From Embiotoca jacksoni (taxonomy: Eukaryota > Chordata > Actinopteri > Embiotocidae), in contig JAKOON010000003.1 in the NCBI GenBank assembly GCA_022577435.1, positions 1,976,001 to 2,040,000 of the forward strand: a stretch of DNA of 64,000 bases, in the 5' to 3' direction. Position numbers and translations under genes: made by a program. Shown here piece after piece: positions 13,030-25,755 of the stretch (positions within the stretch are counted from its first letter, which is position 1; each line of letters opens with the position of its first letter). The notes beneath the pieces are model-generated. The model had not been told where the DNA came from. It worked only from the letters and a program-made list of their open reading frames with translations, and searched no databases.

Positions 13030-13740
13030 GAAAATCCACTGCAGCAGTCGTCTCCAAATCTCCAGCATCAGTGGGATATTGGGGTTTGAATGTAATTACT
13101 CTACGGCCACTTAGTTCAGGCTGTCACTGCTAAGGTCACATGAATAAGCCTCCATATTTGTCTCTAATCGAGCCAACTAATCTGAAAGATCTAAGAGCCC
13201 GAATCAATCCTCCATTCTGCTTCTATTGATCTCATCTCCGTCTACCAGTTTCACTCCCGCTTCTTTTCGTCTGCGTCTCCTCGCCGCTTCGCTCTTTGCA
13301 GTAATGGATACTGAAGATGTCAGGCAGATTTAACATTTATTGCTTATTTAAAACGGCCTCTGACCCACACACAATAACCTCCACCACATCACTGTAGACG
13401 TGCCCCAAAACAGAGGGGGGGGGGGGTCTCGCTGGGCATAGTAAAACGTTAAGGGGATGTCACTCTTATTGTTGCAGTAGCCATGAAATGATGCAGCTCA
13501 GCTAATGGCTGCCTTATCTCTGCAGCAGCTTAATAACGGCTGCTCCTGCAGGTGGGAGTTATGTCATTAAGCCTCCATATTACTTTTACACTCACCACAA
13601 TAACCATATGGTCTGAGCTGTAAGAGCGAGACGCTGACAGGTTTTTCTTTTTAAAAAGCCTCGAGGCCGCTGGATCAAAGTAGCAGAAAGAATCCTGATT
13701 GTAAATGTCCACACGTGTCCGTCCCTCCTGTGTTAGTAAT
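13030..13740. promoter_or_regulatory. Candidate conserved non-coding block
   Basis: Largely repeat-free (one G-run near 13418), with motifs such as TAATTACTC, AACTAATCTG, CATTTATTGC and several ATTAAGCCTCC-like strings also seen at 11205. Conservation not tested. Confidence 0.28.
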
Positions 13741-16519
13741 TACGAGCCTATTCATGTGTACAGTCGGTTACACTCAAACCTCGCCTGCAGTGTTTTCACA
13801 AGCAGCTCAACTCTGAGAAATTAACTCTTTTTCCAACCTGTTATAATCAATGAAATAGTGCTTCATTCATATTTATACAAAGGAAACAGAAATGTAGAAA
13901 CCCTGAAGGCGGAAAATCATCCAGAACAGAACAAAACAGGAAGACTAAGGCCACGGCCGGGCCACGGTTGGAATATGACCACGGATATGATTACAATAAG
14001 TAAGGTCATATTTGAATATAACTATCAAACAACTGTTTATGTATGTAAATAGCTGCTGTGCTACATTACTTGTGCGTTACCAAAAGCACCAGGATGTTCT
14101 ACTACATCCGCTCGTATTCTGCAGTCTGCAGGTCAGCACGCTCGTCTGGCCGTTCTGACCCACAATCCTTTGCGGCGGCAGATACGTAGCATCGACTGAG
14201 CCGCTGAGACAGTTGGTGGCGCTGAAGCTCGGCCAGCTTTCAAGTTGTAAAAGAGAGAAGAAGAAGGAGAAGAAGAGGAGGCATTAAAAGGAAGCGTACT
14301 TTTTCCTTTTACTTCCAATGTTGCGCTCCAGATTGCGACGGATGTCCGACTGTAAACACACGACATGCAACCCAACACGCTTTTGATGGGCAGCAGCAGG
14401 TACGACTGTCTGGAAACTTTGTTCACGTGAAGGTTCGCTCGGACCAATCAGAGAGCAGTCGGGGAGCCTAAACGTGGTGATGCTGAATTCAAGCGTTAGT
14501 TTCTAAACGTACTTGAAACCATGGCGACGGTAGTTGAGTTTCGGCGAACAGCTCTCTTCCCACGCTGGTCGGTGACGATCGGATAAAGGATGCTGCAGTA
14601 GTTTCAGAGTTATCGTACCAGACGGATCTCTCAACGATGCCCGAGTCAGCAGATCCGCTGCCTTTAAGTGACAAAATCAATACTGGACTGTCAAAATAAA
14701 ATGATGACAAAATGAGTGAGAGAAGGCAGAAGAGTGGAGAAACAAAGACAGAAAAATGAGAAGAACAACAATGTTTGTGCTTGAAAACAGAAAAAAATGT
14801 GCAAAAGGGAACGAAATGAAGTGAATCCAGACGTCCAAACTACACCGGAGATGAGCGACAGTCGGCGAAGCTTCCAGGGACGACGTCCGTCTGCTGAAGT
14901 CTCACATCCACCGCGCCGGGAAACAAACACTGACGGAGACGAAGACTCGAAACATTCACCGCAACACCAACCAACATCGCTGCTGTTTACACAAAACACA
15001 CCAACAACAATCTGTCTTCTTTCTGTTTGTGTTCATCACAGCAGAAACATCAGATGAGGGTCAGTCAGATACTTTCAGTATTTTCAGGCTTCAAGTAGAA
15101 AGTTTCCCCTGAAAACACGTTTCTCCTCCTTGTCATCATTTATGATAAAAGCATGAATTCAATGAAACATATAATATCGTGCATTTGATGCTGGAATGGT
15201 TTCATATGATCCCTGCTGATCTCCAACTGCTGATTTGTTTGTATTATGCATTAAAAAAATAAAAAAAATAAAAAAAATCAGTTTTTCTCATTTTGTGCAG
15301 CCAACAGTTCAAAAGTTTGAATTAATATAAATTAATTTACTTTGCAGAAACACTTTATTTTTGAGAACCAGAGAATATCTGGAGTTTTTTTTACTTGTTA
15401 AATAACTTCATGATGTTAAACAAAAACCTGTATAGATTAATTGCATGAATCAGTGTGTACACTGTTTCTGGACAAGCAATATGTAAATATAATTTGTTTT
15501 GAATCATAGAAGCGAAAGTTAAACAACAAAACTATTTTACGAGTGAGAATGTGCCGAACTGGAGCCGACGACGTCTCTGAAGCTGCGACTTGTTGTAGAT
15601 TTTCTGGATGTGGGTTGAGTTTGTTTTGTTGTTCCTGTGCAGCTCTTCATCGGCCCTCACCAGCGATAGCTCACCTCCTCGCCGTCTGCATCGCAGCTCA
15701 CATCAAAGTTGTTCTCCCGCCGGCCGATAAAACAACACCTGATCCGTGACTTCAACCGCATCCCTCACTTCTGAGCTTATCGTCCCATCGGCCTGAAACC
15801 CGCCTGGACCTGCACGACCGCCGCTGGTTTCCAAAAATACAAAACAAAATGGCAGAGAAGTGCTGGAAGGTGGAAAACTACAGCAGCAAGGAGAAGGTCG
15901 TTAATAATGTGCACACTTAATGCCCGTCTACGACAAGAAGAGATCCAGTTACACGCTTTAACTACAGTCTGGGCAAATCGGAAGCATTTAGGACACCCGA
16001 CCCGCTCCCAGATATCGCTGATCAAATAATAACACCATGACAATCCAAGCAGCGTTTCCAGTTATGAAATTTAACTGAGCGGCCGGGCCGCCACCGGAGA
16101 CGTCCGTCCCGTCCCCCCAAATCATTCCCAAACAGCCCGCCTGACTTCTGCACCCCATGCCAAATGGAGACAAGGAAAAGGGGACGGAGAAAAATAAATA
16201 AATCCTCAATTTGAATGGCTCATTTCCATGGGAACCCACCCTGCAGCTCTCGGCCTGACATCAGTGAAGAGAGAACTTCTCCACCCCGTCCTCCATTAAA
16301 TCTTCCATCCACGCTCAGTCCGAGCAACAACACGAGTCGGGAGTATGTCGAATCGGATTTTTCCGTTCGGTCCTCTTCTCCAGAGAGCAGACGGACAGAC
16401 GGACCGCTGCTGGCTCCTGTTTGTTTGTTTGTTTGTTTGTTTGTTTTGTTTTGTTTGTGTGAATCAGCTACAAGATATAAACTGGATTTATTGAAACATA
16501 CAAAACTTACAGAAAAGTA
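13741..16519. other. Gene-free DNA, no gene recognised
   Basis: Contains GA-rich DNA near 14255-14280 and an A-rich run near 15255. A TTTG tract lies at 16419-16458. Possible open frames lack splice or homology support. Confidence 0.4.
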
Positions 16520-16650
16520 GTCAGACCCTCCACAGTTTTTTGTGATGGTTTCAATAGAAAAAAATTTGGTTTTGCGGAAGATTAGTTCATGTAATTTGTG
16601 GAGTTTTCTGCAGTAAAATCGTGGAAATCAGAAAAAAATTGCAAGTCAGA
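16520..16650 (+). repeat. Dispersed repeat family A, fragment
   Basis: Starts near AGTCAGACCCTCCACAG and includes AATTTGTGGAGTTTT and CAGTAAAATCGTGGAAATC, as in the other copies. Confidence 0.6.
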
Positions 16651-17192
16651 AAACAAGCGGCAGCCAACGATGACGTCATCGTTGGTTTGTGAACGTTATG
16701 AATCCTCCAGTTCAGATTCTGTCCGTCACCATCTTTGCTAGTTCGGAGCGGTTTGGAGCAGGAAGTGACCATATTTAGACGAGCTGGGGGAGGAGCCAGC
16801 GGTGGATCTGACCGATCTGATTGGAAACCTGACGATACTACGTCCCGCCCACCGATAGCTGTAACCTGACTGCACCACAGACCTGTCAATCAAACAGACA
16901 CGCCCCCAAAAACAGGTCTTCTTGAATCTTCTTTTCTAATGAATGAGGGATTATTTTCAGATGGACCTCCAGAAAACTAATAAGAAGGAGTGACTTTAGC
17001 TAACAACACCGAGATAACTGATGGACACATTTTATTCACTTTGGATTTGATGAGAGAAGTTGAATGGGAGTCTATGGAGCCGGAGGCTTTTTGGAGCCGA
17101 CCTCTAGTGGCACTCGCTGGTATTGCAGCTGAAGACACTTCTGGATCAGAACCATTTTACAGACCTGAAGCTACGAACTCTTTTATTTACTG
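16651..17192 (+). repeat. Dispersed repeat family B, copy 2 (longest)
   Basis: The portion from 16831 on is shared with the other copies. The extra 5' part (16651-16830) includes a 22-bp CRE palindrome and GGAAGTGACCATATTT, and looks like the element's head. About 540 bp; no transposase and no tRNA-like head seen. Confidence 0.8.
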
Positions 17193-18129
17193 TCTGTGGT
17201 CAGAAACCGTATTGATTTCTTTCATTGTACTGGTTGTACTGTGTTAATGGATGATTAATATTAATTTGTTTATCTGTAAGTCTTTGTCCTTTGTACTTTA
17301 TTTATGGTTGAGTGTCAGTTTAGTCCAAATATTTAGCAGGAATACTTCTTACAGTTACTCTGTGTCTTTTTAAAGGCCATTAAATGATGAATAAAGGTTT
17401 GATAGAAAGTCAACTAACAGAAATGTATAAATTGCACGATAATGTCCCACAGTGAGTCACATTAACTTGCTACCGCTGCGTCCACACATACATTAATACA
17501 TGCTAAAGAGTTACATAATAAATCGATGCTTCCAGAAGCAGATGTGGAACCAGATGAAGAAAGAAAAGAAGGAGATATGTGGTTGTGCATCATCAGTCAC
17601 TGTATCTCCTGTTCACCGTCACCCTCCATCGGTCTCCTCATTACTGTGTGTGAAATGACGTTATGTACACACACCTGATGATTAATATGCAGCAGTGAGA
17701 AAGAGGCACGCCGGATAAAAGGAGAACGGAGCGGAGAGAAAGGCCTGATGGGAATCTTTTTTCTTTTTCTTTTTTTTTCCCGGGACGGTAAACACTGCAT
17801 GAATTAACCTATCAGAGCTCTGACAAGAGGAGACGTGAGCAGGAAGCAGATGGAGAAAAGGAAGAGAGTGAATATAATACAGTACGCTGCAAAACATGCA
17901 AAAGCAGAAGAATTCTGCAGCATGACAACAAAAACAAAACCCATAAAAACCCTCCTGCAACAGAGTCCTGAACATCATGGAGTCAGTGTGTTTAACATGA
18001 AGGGACTGAAGACACCAGAAGAACTGCTTTTTCCTCCATTTCCTCCATTTCGAGACGTCTTATATTCTTTTATAAAATGCTTATGTGTGCACGTGTGTAT
18101 AAGTGCAACGTCAATCAAGCCGGTTTCTA
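17193..18129. other. Unassigned gene-free DNA
   Basis: No gene or repeat recognised. Confidence 0.35.
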
Positions 18130-18260
18130 ATTAAGAGTTGCCGCGCGAGGTCAGCGATAGTTGCTCGGGAAGGAAATCACTATCGGCCCATTTTCATATG
18201 AATGAGCTCATTTAATTAAACCGAAACAGCTAATGAGAGCCTATATCAAAATAATAGAAT
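18130..18260. promoter_or_regulatory. Candidate conserved non-coding element
   Basis: Smooth stretch with CAGCGATAGTTGC, TCATATGAATGAGC and TTTAATTAAACC. Low evidence, judged by look only. Confidence 0.25.
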
Positions 18261-18615
18261 GTTTTACCAGCTATGTAAGAAGTGAGCATAAAAGAAGGAA
18301 CACATGGATGATATATAGGACTAAAAGAAGAAGAAGAAGAAGAAGCTGAAGAGAGAGAAGCAGAGGAGATTAACGGGCTCCGAGCCGGAAACAGATACGC
18401 GCCGTCTTTCAACCTGTAATGTTGTTTTAGCGCCGACAGAAGTTCAAAGAATCCGCAGACCGAGATTGAGTTCGACTTTGGTGAACAAAAGAAACGAGGA
18501 GGAGAAAGACGGAGAAGAAATGTCGACTTGCATGTTGTGTGAGAGAGAGAGAGAGAGGAGGAAGAAGAAGAAGCATGGACGCAGATCTGAGATGAATAAA
18601 AACTCTTCTATTGTC

Positions 18616-18617
<2 letters not shown>

Positions 18618-18694
<77 letters not shown>
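18618..18694. repeat. (GT)n microsatellite
   Basis: About 38 units, preceded by purine-rich DNA (18540-18575). Confidence 0.96.
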
Positions 18695-18695
<1 letters not shown>

Positions 18696-19189
18696 TTGTC
18701 GAGCGTGCACACGTACTTGTGTGCCTGCTATAATTTCTCCATTTGAAGGTTAATTAACGCTTGGAGTGAAAGCTACAGGACTGCAAATCAAAGACAGTAA
18801 ACAGTCTTCCAGCCGCCTCGAGGGATTATTAGAAAAATAAATGAAAGCTGCGTAAAACAATTAAAATATTTGAAATGTGAACTTCGAGAAGCAGTTTTTC
18901 TCCTCCGCTTTCCTTTGATAACACTAAAATGATCAAGGACGAGTGAAATAAACTCAATGTGGCTGCGATGCACTGACAGGCACAATACAACAGCGTGTTT
19001 CACTCAGCTGATTCTGTGCTGTTAACAAACAGTAAATAATGTGAAATGACTATAATAGTCATAAACTAAAAGCGTCCTCCACTTCAAACAGAACACAGAA
19101 GATAACTGCTGCAGCTGCAGGCAAACACCAAGAAGAAGAGAAAAAGCCTCACAGATCTACAACGTGGGCTCTTTGAAAGCATCAGAAGG
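18695..19189. other. Unassigned gene-free DNA
   Basis: No gene or repeat recognised. Confidence 0.35.
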
Positions 19190-19870
19190 AGTTTGCATGT
19201 GATGTTAGTGGTCGCGAGGAGCTCTAAATATGAGATTCAGGCTTCGCCGCGCGCATGTCAACACCCTCAATCTGGCAAAGCAGAGGGATGTGAGCTAATT
19301 AAGGAAGAAGACAACCGAAGGGGCATAACAGGGAAGAAATCAAATTAAAGGCAGGAGGAGATTAGTGAGAGGCAAAGTACTTTCTACTTTTTCTGGAGTT
19401 TAGTGAAAACATTTGGAGCGAGAGAAGGAAGACGGATGAAGAACAAAGTTCCCCAAAACTGATTTGAGACATTATTTCAGACCATTTGCATCAAATTAAC
19501 CTCCTGCCCTGTTTTCTTACGTTGCGTTTGTGTTATTGTCTGTTTTGCTGATTTTGTCTTTGTCTCTGTGTCTCTGTCCTGCTCCCTCGGAGGAGCTGTC
19601 CCCGTCCCGGGCTCGGAGCGCCTATCTGATGGGCAGCGAGCCACTGTTTTCATAAACACAGTTTTGGGAGGGCCAGTGTACATAAACAGCAGCACCGCAG
19701 GCCGCAGTCACATCTCCTCTAAACCTCCGTCACTCACAGCTCCTCTAAAAGCCCCGCCGGCCTCTCAGACGGGTCCCAGACAGAACCGGGCCTCCAGAAC
19801 CTCCCGGTCGGCCCCGGATCAGCTCACACGGGCCCGTTATCACTCAGCGGAGGCTTCAGGGAACAATACA
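19190..19870. promoter_or_regulatory. Candidate conserved non-coding block
   Basis: Repeat-free, containing GAGCTAATTAAGG, CAAATTAAAGGC and ACTGTTTTCATAAACACAG, then a GC-rich stretch. No coding exon supported. Confidence 0.25.
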
Positions 19871-20264
19871 TATTCTTTAATCTGATAACGTTTTGTTTGC
19901 TGGAAAGAGAAAGTCATTTAGAGGTTGTTTTTATTTTGTGGGTTTCAAGTCTATGTTGGTGTGTTTGTCTCTGAAGAGCCTCTACATCTGGAAACTGGTT
20001 CTCACTGACAGCTAAAGAACCTTTTGTGGTTCTTAAGTGTGCGTTTTGGTTTTCTGCTGCGACAAAATCTCAGTCCACGGCAGTGAAGACGTTTCAATAA
20101 GTAAATCCAAAAATAAAATTGAATTTGGTCCAAAAATAGAAGAGCAATGAAGGAACATAGCTTTCTGCTAATTATTATTTCAAAGACCATTTTCTTCCTG
20201 TTAAGAGACTTTTTTCCTCCAAACTGTCGCTCACGTTGGAATTGTTGAATTGTTGAGTTTCTCT

Positions 20265-20360
20265 CTACAATGTTGTAAAGTTCTTTACTCTGTTAAAGTG
20301 CCCTAAAATAACTTGTGTTGTGATTTGGCACAATAGAAATAAAACTGAATTGAATTTGTA
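20265..20360 (+). mobile_element. L2-type LINE 3' tail
   Basis: Ends TTGTGATTTGGCACAATAGA followed by AATAAAACTGAATTGAATTT, the characteristic fish L2-type 3' end. Confidence 0.65.
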
Positions 20361-20454
20361 GCTGCTACAATAAAGACAGTTAAAGTGAAGGACAACATTT
20401 GCAGTGATGAACAAATAAATAATTAGGTTTCCTGTTGGCACCTCCTCCGAGGTT

Positions 20455-20730
20455 TGGCTGTTTTTTTTTTGTTTGCTGTGATTGAAGATGTCTGATTTTG
20501 CAGTGTTTTTTCCACAATAGCAGAGTTTTACGTGACTATATTTTACAAGTATCTAGTAAAGACAACGTGTGCATGATGTAATCACTTCCTACTGCTGGAA
20601 ATATGTTATTTCTCATCTTTTTTTTTTTACTTTCTAAAGTGGCTGCAACATACTGTAGAAAATCTGCAAAATATAAGCACTAGACATCTTGCAATAATTT
20701 AACATACGCAAATATGCATTAAAAACAAAT
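20455..20730 (+). repeat. Possible diverged family A fragment
   Basis: Weak resemblance: TGTGATTGAAGATGTCTGATTTTGC, later GTAATCACTTCCT and TTGCAATAATTTAA. Not certain. Confidence 0.35.
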
Positions 20731-21419
20731 TCCAGATATTTTCTGTTGCTGCAAGATCAAAACATTTTGCTGTTAAATTAACAACTTTTCCTTTTTTTTT
20801 TTTCCACATTAGAGGATTTAAAAGTATGTTGTACAAAGTATGAAAATCTATTGAAGCGACTCTTCACATGACCCTTCACATCACATGACCCGAGTTTGAG
20901 GGTTTGAGAGTTTGAGTCCCCTCAGCGGTAACAGAACGCTGCGAAGGGAACAGCTCCAGGCTTTTCCTTCACATTCATTACCGAGTTGGTTTAACATAAT
21001 TATTGGAAACATTCGGGGATCTCAAACCAATATCCTATCATTTAAAACAATACGGGCTGTTTATACTGAGCTGATGGCATCACATCTAAAACCGTTCTTC
21101 TCCTCTACAGTTTCATTCAAAACTTGAAGTTGTTTTAGGAACATGTTTTTGATCCAGTCCAGTGAAGGAGGACGGAAACACCACTGAGCCTGGAACTATT
21201 TTGATTTGCTTATTTTATTTTTGATGTTTATGAACATTTCTGTTCTCTTCTCCGCTTAAACATTTCTCCTCATCTGGTCAATTCCTGACAGATGCTGAAT
21301 TAATTCTAAAACTGATATTTGAGAGTTAAAATATCCGATATCGACATATTTTACACATGATGAGGATCTTTTGTTTTTTTTCAAAGAACTGTGATCAAGA
21401 TGTGGACAAATCACAGTCT
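20731..21419. other. Unassigned AT-rich DNA
   Basis: No gene or repeat recognised. Confidence 0.35.
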
Positions 21420-21712
21420 GAATATAAAAGAGTTCGTAGCTTCAGGTCTGTAAAATGGTTCCGATCCAGAAGTGTCTTCAGCTGCAATACCAGCGAGTGC
21501 CACTAGAGGTCGGCTCCAAAAAGCCTCCGGCTCCATAGACTCCCATTCAACTTCTCTCATCAAATCCAAAGTGAATAAACTTTTTTCACGAGTCATTCTT
21601 GTGTCCTCCACTAAAGTCTCTCCTTCTTATTAGTTTTCTGAAAATGATCCCGTCATTAATTTGAAAACAGGCCTCAAACAGTCGTGTTTTTTGGGGGCGT
21701 GTCTTTAGGCTA
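21420..21712 (-). repeat. Dispersed repeat family B, copy 3, inverted
   Basis: Inverse of the family B body, more diverged near its 5' half (21590-21712). The core ATAAAAGAGTTCGTAGCTTC to CATCAAATCCAAAGTGAAT is nearly identical to the other copies. Confidence 0.88.
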
Positions 21713-23429
21713 ACGACACCAAAATAACTTGTGGAGAAAAAAAATGTTTTGCCTTTTATTTCTGTGTCTCCTCCTCTGTGTGATAGACAGCGTGACATCG
21801 ACAGGTGCACGGAAAACTGGCCGGCGTTTTTCAAGGTGAGGCTGCAGGTGACCTTTGACCCGAGCGGCTGGACTCTGCTGAGCTCAGCTGTAACGATCGA
21901 CTGTTATTCTTCAGCTGTCAGCCGCTGCCTTTCACTGACCGTGTCCTCGTCCGGAGGTGATGAGGAAGGTGATGAGAGGATGACGCCTCTGTTTCTGTGT
22001 GTGTGTGCGTGTGTGTCAGTGTATGAAAACAGTATATCAATACATTTCTTTATCGACGTGCCAGCTCTACTTTGCATGTTTTTTTCTGTTTGTGTAAATG
22101 AGGCAGGAAAAGATATGCAAACAACTGAGCGGTGATGACGGGAGAACAATGGCGGTTTTAAAAGCTTTTCTTTCAGTGTAGCGCGTTGCGTTCGCCTCAC
22201 AACAACGTCTGTGGACAGATCTGCTAATGGACCTCTTTAATGCACAGAAAATAAAAGGAGTTGGTTTCAGCAGCTGAGTGCATGAATTCTGGTCTTTTAT
22301 AAAACTGACTGGAGACTAAACATCTCCACTAATCTAAAAATATGATACCAGATTGTCCTTTAGCAACTCAACACTGCGAGCTACGAGCTGTCCTTAAAGG
22401 ACACCCCGGCATCAACACACGACAACACATCATTCAGGACGACAACTGATATGAATCAAATGCAAATGGAGCAGGTTGTTAACACAAAACAACATGTTTA
22501 TAAAAGCCACAAAGAAGAGAAGTTAATGTAGAATTAAAAGGATCACATTTGGTTTCCAGATGTGTTCTTTTTTTTGTTTGTTTTTTTGTCTCATTAGTTG
22601 AATTGTTAAAGGGAACTCCCTGTGTACAGTTTGTTTTATGCCTGGAGCATTTTGTATTTGTATGAAAACAACTGCAGGTGATCCGGAAAGAACCCGAATC
22701 ATATAGATGCTCACTTTGTTATCATCATTTTATAATAATCCTTTAACCCTCCAGTTCAAACTGAAAGAGCCAAACTTACAATGTGGAATCATTTTTCCAC
22801 CTTTTAGGTCTTTTTTTATGCAAAACACTTTCTTAACAGCAACAAAACTTCAGGTTTGAGTTTAAATATTTAATATTTACACTGTACATGCACTGCTTAC
22901 AACTACTGATTGGATGATAAAGAAAATGACATATTTTCATGAATCATAGCAGCTTTTATTTTGTAGCTCCCACAAAAAGAAACTGGTACTTTTGTGTTTT
23001 ATTAAACTCAACAATTTTACTTAACATTTACTTAAAATGTTTTCTTTTATGTGATAAAAAAATATATATATTACTAATAAATACTCTCAAATTTCAATAA
23101 AGGAGTTAATTCAAGCATAAGTTAATAAGTTAATACTTGCACAATCATAAATCAAGAATAACAAAAAATGCTAACAATATAATAATGGGGTTAAAGCAGG
23201 TGTTATTATTACATTTATTTTATTATTCATACTTGTCTACTTTTCAAATTCAGGGATTTAATTTGAAAGATGCTTTAAACTATATTTAGCAGAAGTTAAA
23301 GCTATTTTTAACCTTCATACTTGTGTTACTACGTGACCTCATATTCATGTCCATGATTTAAAAAGCTGCATCTTAAAAACAAAACACCTAAAAAAATATA
23401 ATCACACAGCAGAAGGAAGAATCGGAGAT
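21713..23429. other. Gene-free DNA, AT-rich from about 22700
   Basis: No gene recognised. Confidence 0.35.
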
Positions 23430-23640
23430 AAGCAGCACCAGAAATGGAAAAGTCGCCTGAAAGAGGCTGCGGAGGTATTAATCAAACAATGGCCGTTTTA
23501 ATCAGAGCTAATTATATTTGCACGGGAGGGTCGAGAGCAGAGAGGGAGCTGAAGGTGATCGTATCTGAGGCAGAGCTCATCAGGACGGTGGGGCTGTCCC
23601 ACGGCAAAGTGACGCTTCAGTCACCAAACAATCAGCAGTA
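23430..23640. promoter_or_regulatory. Candidate conserved non-coding element
   Basis: Smooth repeat-free stretch with GAGGTATTAATCAAACAATG and CAGAGCTAATTATATTTGC. Conservation not tested. Confidence 0.27.
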
Positions 23641-23906
23641 AACATCACCGGCGGAAAGTAAATCACAGCCGGACAACATCTGACCGGAGCAGCTCCAGGA
23701 CTCCCAGAGATGTGAGGAAATCTGCAGCTGCTTTCAAGCTCCAAAGATCTGCTGTCAAACAATAAAACAGGAACATATGATGGATTTGAGAGCACGTCAG
23801 CAGCCTCGCCGTCTCCCCACTGGTTCAATTGTTAATTAATGTTGCATCTATTTATCAGTCAAATAGCTGCTAATTAGTCTTTTCAAGCTCTTCTGCCTTC
23901 AACCAT

Positions 23907-24074
23907 CTCCCCTCTCCTCTCCCCTCCCCTCCCCTCCCCTCCTCTCCTCTCCTCTCCTCTCCTCTCCCCTCCCCTCCTCTCCTCTCCCCTCCCCTCCCCT
24001 CCTTTCCTCTCCTCTCCTCTTCTCTCCCCTCCCCTCCTCTCCTCTTCTCTCCCCTCCCCTCTCCTCCCCTCTCC
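23907..24074. repeat. Polypyrimidine CCCCT/CTCCT array
   Basis: Pentamer-based CT-rich tract about 168 bp long. The apparent minus-strand RRGEE frame is an artefact. Confidence 0.95.
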
Positions 24075-25755
24075 TATCTGCCCTCATCAGCCACCATTTC
24101 CCATCTAGAAGCATCCAGGAGCTCAGACGGTGACCCCCCACTCCCGGCTGACCTGGAGGTCACCGGCAGAGAAACGAGGGACGGAGGGTATTGAAGGGAG
24201 AAAAAAAACCATCAACGCTGCGTCTTATCTCTCGATTGAGAGAAATACAGGAAGTCTTCGGGGAAATTGTAGTGAAGAATATGAGCGGCGGGTTTCACAT
24301 GCAGGACTAAATGCTGCAGGAAGACGGTGTGATCGCCGTCCTTCATGTCCTGAGGTGGGAACGGAGTCCCAGCTGGCCTCCTGAAAGCAGATTATTCAGT
24401 CCAGACCTCCTTCGTGAGGGACTGAAGCGTCCGTCTCACTCTCACAACGGGATTAGTATTAAAATGAAAGTGGAGGAAACGCAGAGCACATCAATGAGGA
24501 TCTTTATCAAGACAAGAAGGATGAAAGAAATCAACTTCTATTAAAGCTGAATGCACTTTGTTATCACTTATGTTCTGATGCAAGACGTGACAGTTTAGCT
24601 TATTGACATGCATGTTTTTTTTTTATTGTTAAAAGTGTGTAACGATGGAGACTAGATGGATTTAAACATGACTTGGAAGATGTAATGAAACAAACGTGCA
24701 CGTTATGACATTAAGGTAAATATTTAGGACCCTAAAAGATCATTTCTATTACCGTCACATGATAATAGAGAAAAAGGTTTTCCATAAAAACTCCAGATAA
24801 TGAAAGAGGAGGAAGAGAAACTGGAGGGTAAAAAGCGGCAGATTTTTTTTCTATTTTTTTTCCTCTCTGGGTTTCTGAGGAACGAGAGAGATAAGACTAA
24901 AAGGACTGTCACTCAGAGGAACAATCCTGCCAGTGTCCCCTCCTGCTGCTGCTGCTGCTCCTCCCTCCTCCCTCCTCCTCCCTCTCCAATTTCCACAGAT
25001 TCCTGCTCAGATAGAGTCCCTGGTTCACAGGGACAGTTTGCTGACATCACCAGCCACATGCTGAGGGTTCCGCCCACATCGAGGGCTCCGCCCACATGCT
25101 GAGGGCTCCGCCCACAACACGGCCGTGACAGGAAGGACACGCCTGTACACAAATACTCCAATACTCCATCAGTGGCTGATAGAGACACGAATCATCTGCA
25201 GTCAGGAGAAGTTTGAGGCCACAAAAATGCAAACGTGCGCTCAGTGACGGAGCAGGAGTCGGCTTTATTTGTCTTCCTGAAAACATCAGGATTTAATGAT
25301 GCTGTAAAGAAAAGATACTGACATTTTCCAAAGCTGAAACAGAACGTGAGAACAGAGTTCAGACAGCTGAGAGGACGTCGGTGGTTCTGTAATGTGTTTA
25401 TGCTTCAGTTGAATCAGAAACACACCGACTCCTCAGAGGAGTTGATTCAGACTCAAATCAGCAAAGAACAAACGTACTGATTTCTTTAAAGACAGAACCC
25501 CCCCTCCCTCCCTCCCCCACCTCACCACACCCCCGTGTGATGGAGTGAACGGGATTACATCCAGCAGCTCCTCGCAGGGAGATAAAACAATCAACTGGTT
25601 CACATGCATTCCTCAATCATTGCATTTCAGCCGACTGTCTCCGGGCCATGAGAGTCAGCGTGGGCCCGGTGCACCGGCTGGGAGCCGCCTCACCGGGACC
25701 TCGGGAGCCACTGTCCCGCCGCAGCACGGCGTCAGCCTGCAGCCGGCAGCAGAGG
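24075..25755. other. DNA downstream of EEFSEC
   Basis: Includes a short tandem repeat (GAGGGCTCCGCCCACAT, about three copies, 25054-25113), CT-rich DNA at 24940-24990, and the EEFSEC 3' UTR from about 25250. No other gene seen. Confidence 0.45.
25264..25269 (-). terminator. Candidate poly(A) signal of EEFSEC
   Basis: AATAAA on the minus strand about 490 bp beyond the EEFSEC stop codon. It is the first good hexamer I noticed, and no transcript evidence was available. A 3' UTR of about 0.5 kb would follow. Confidence 0.4.

Noticed and set aside
14797..15057. 86-codon plus-strand frame
   Set aside because: No recognisable domain, no start or splice context, overlapping minus-strand frames of the same length.
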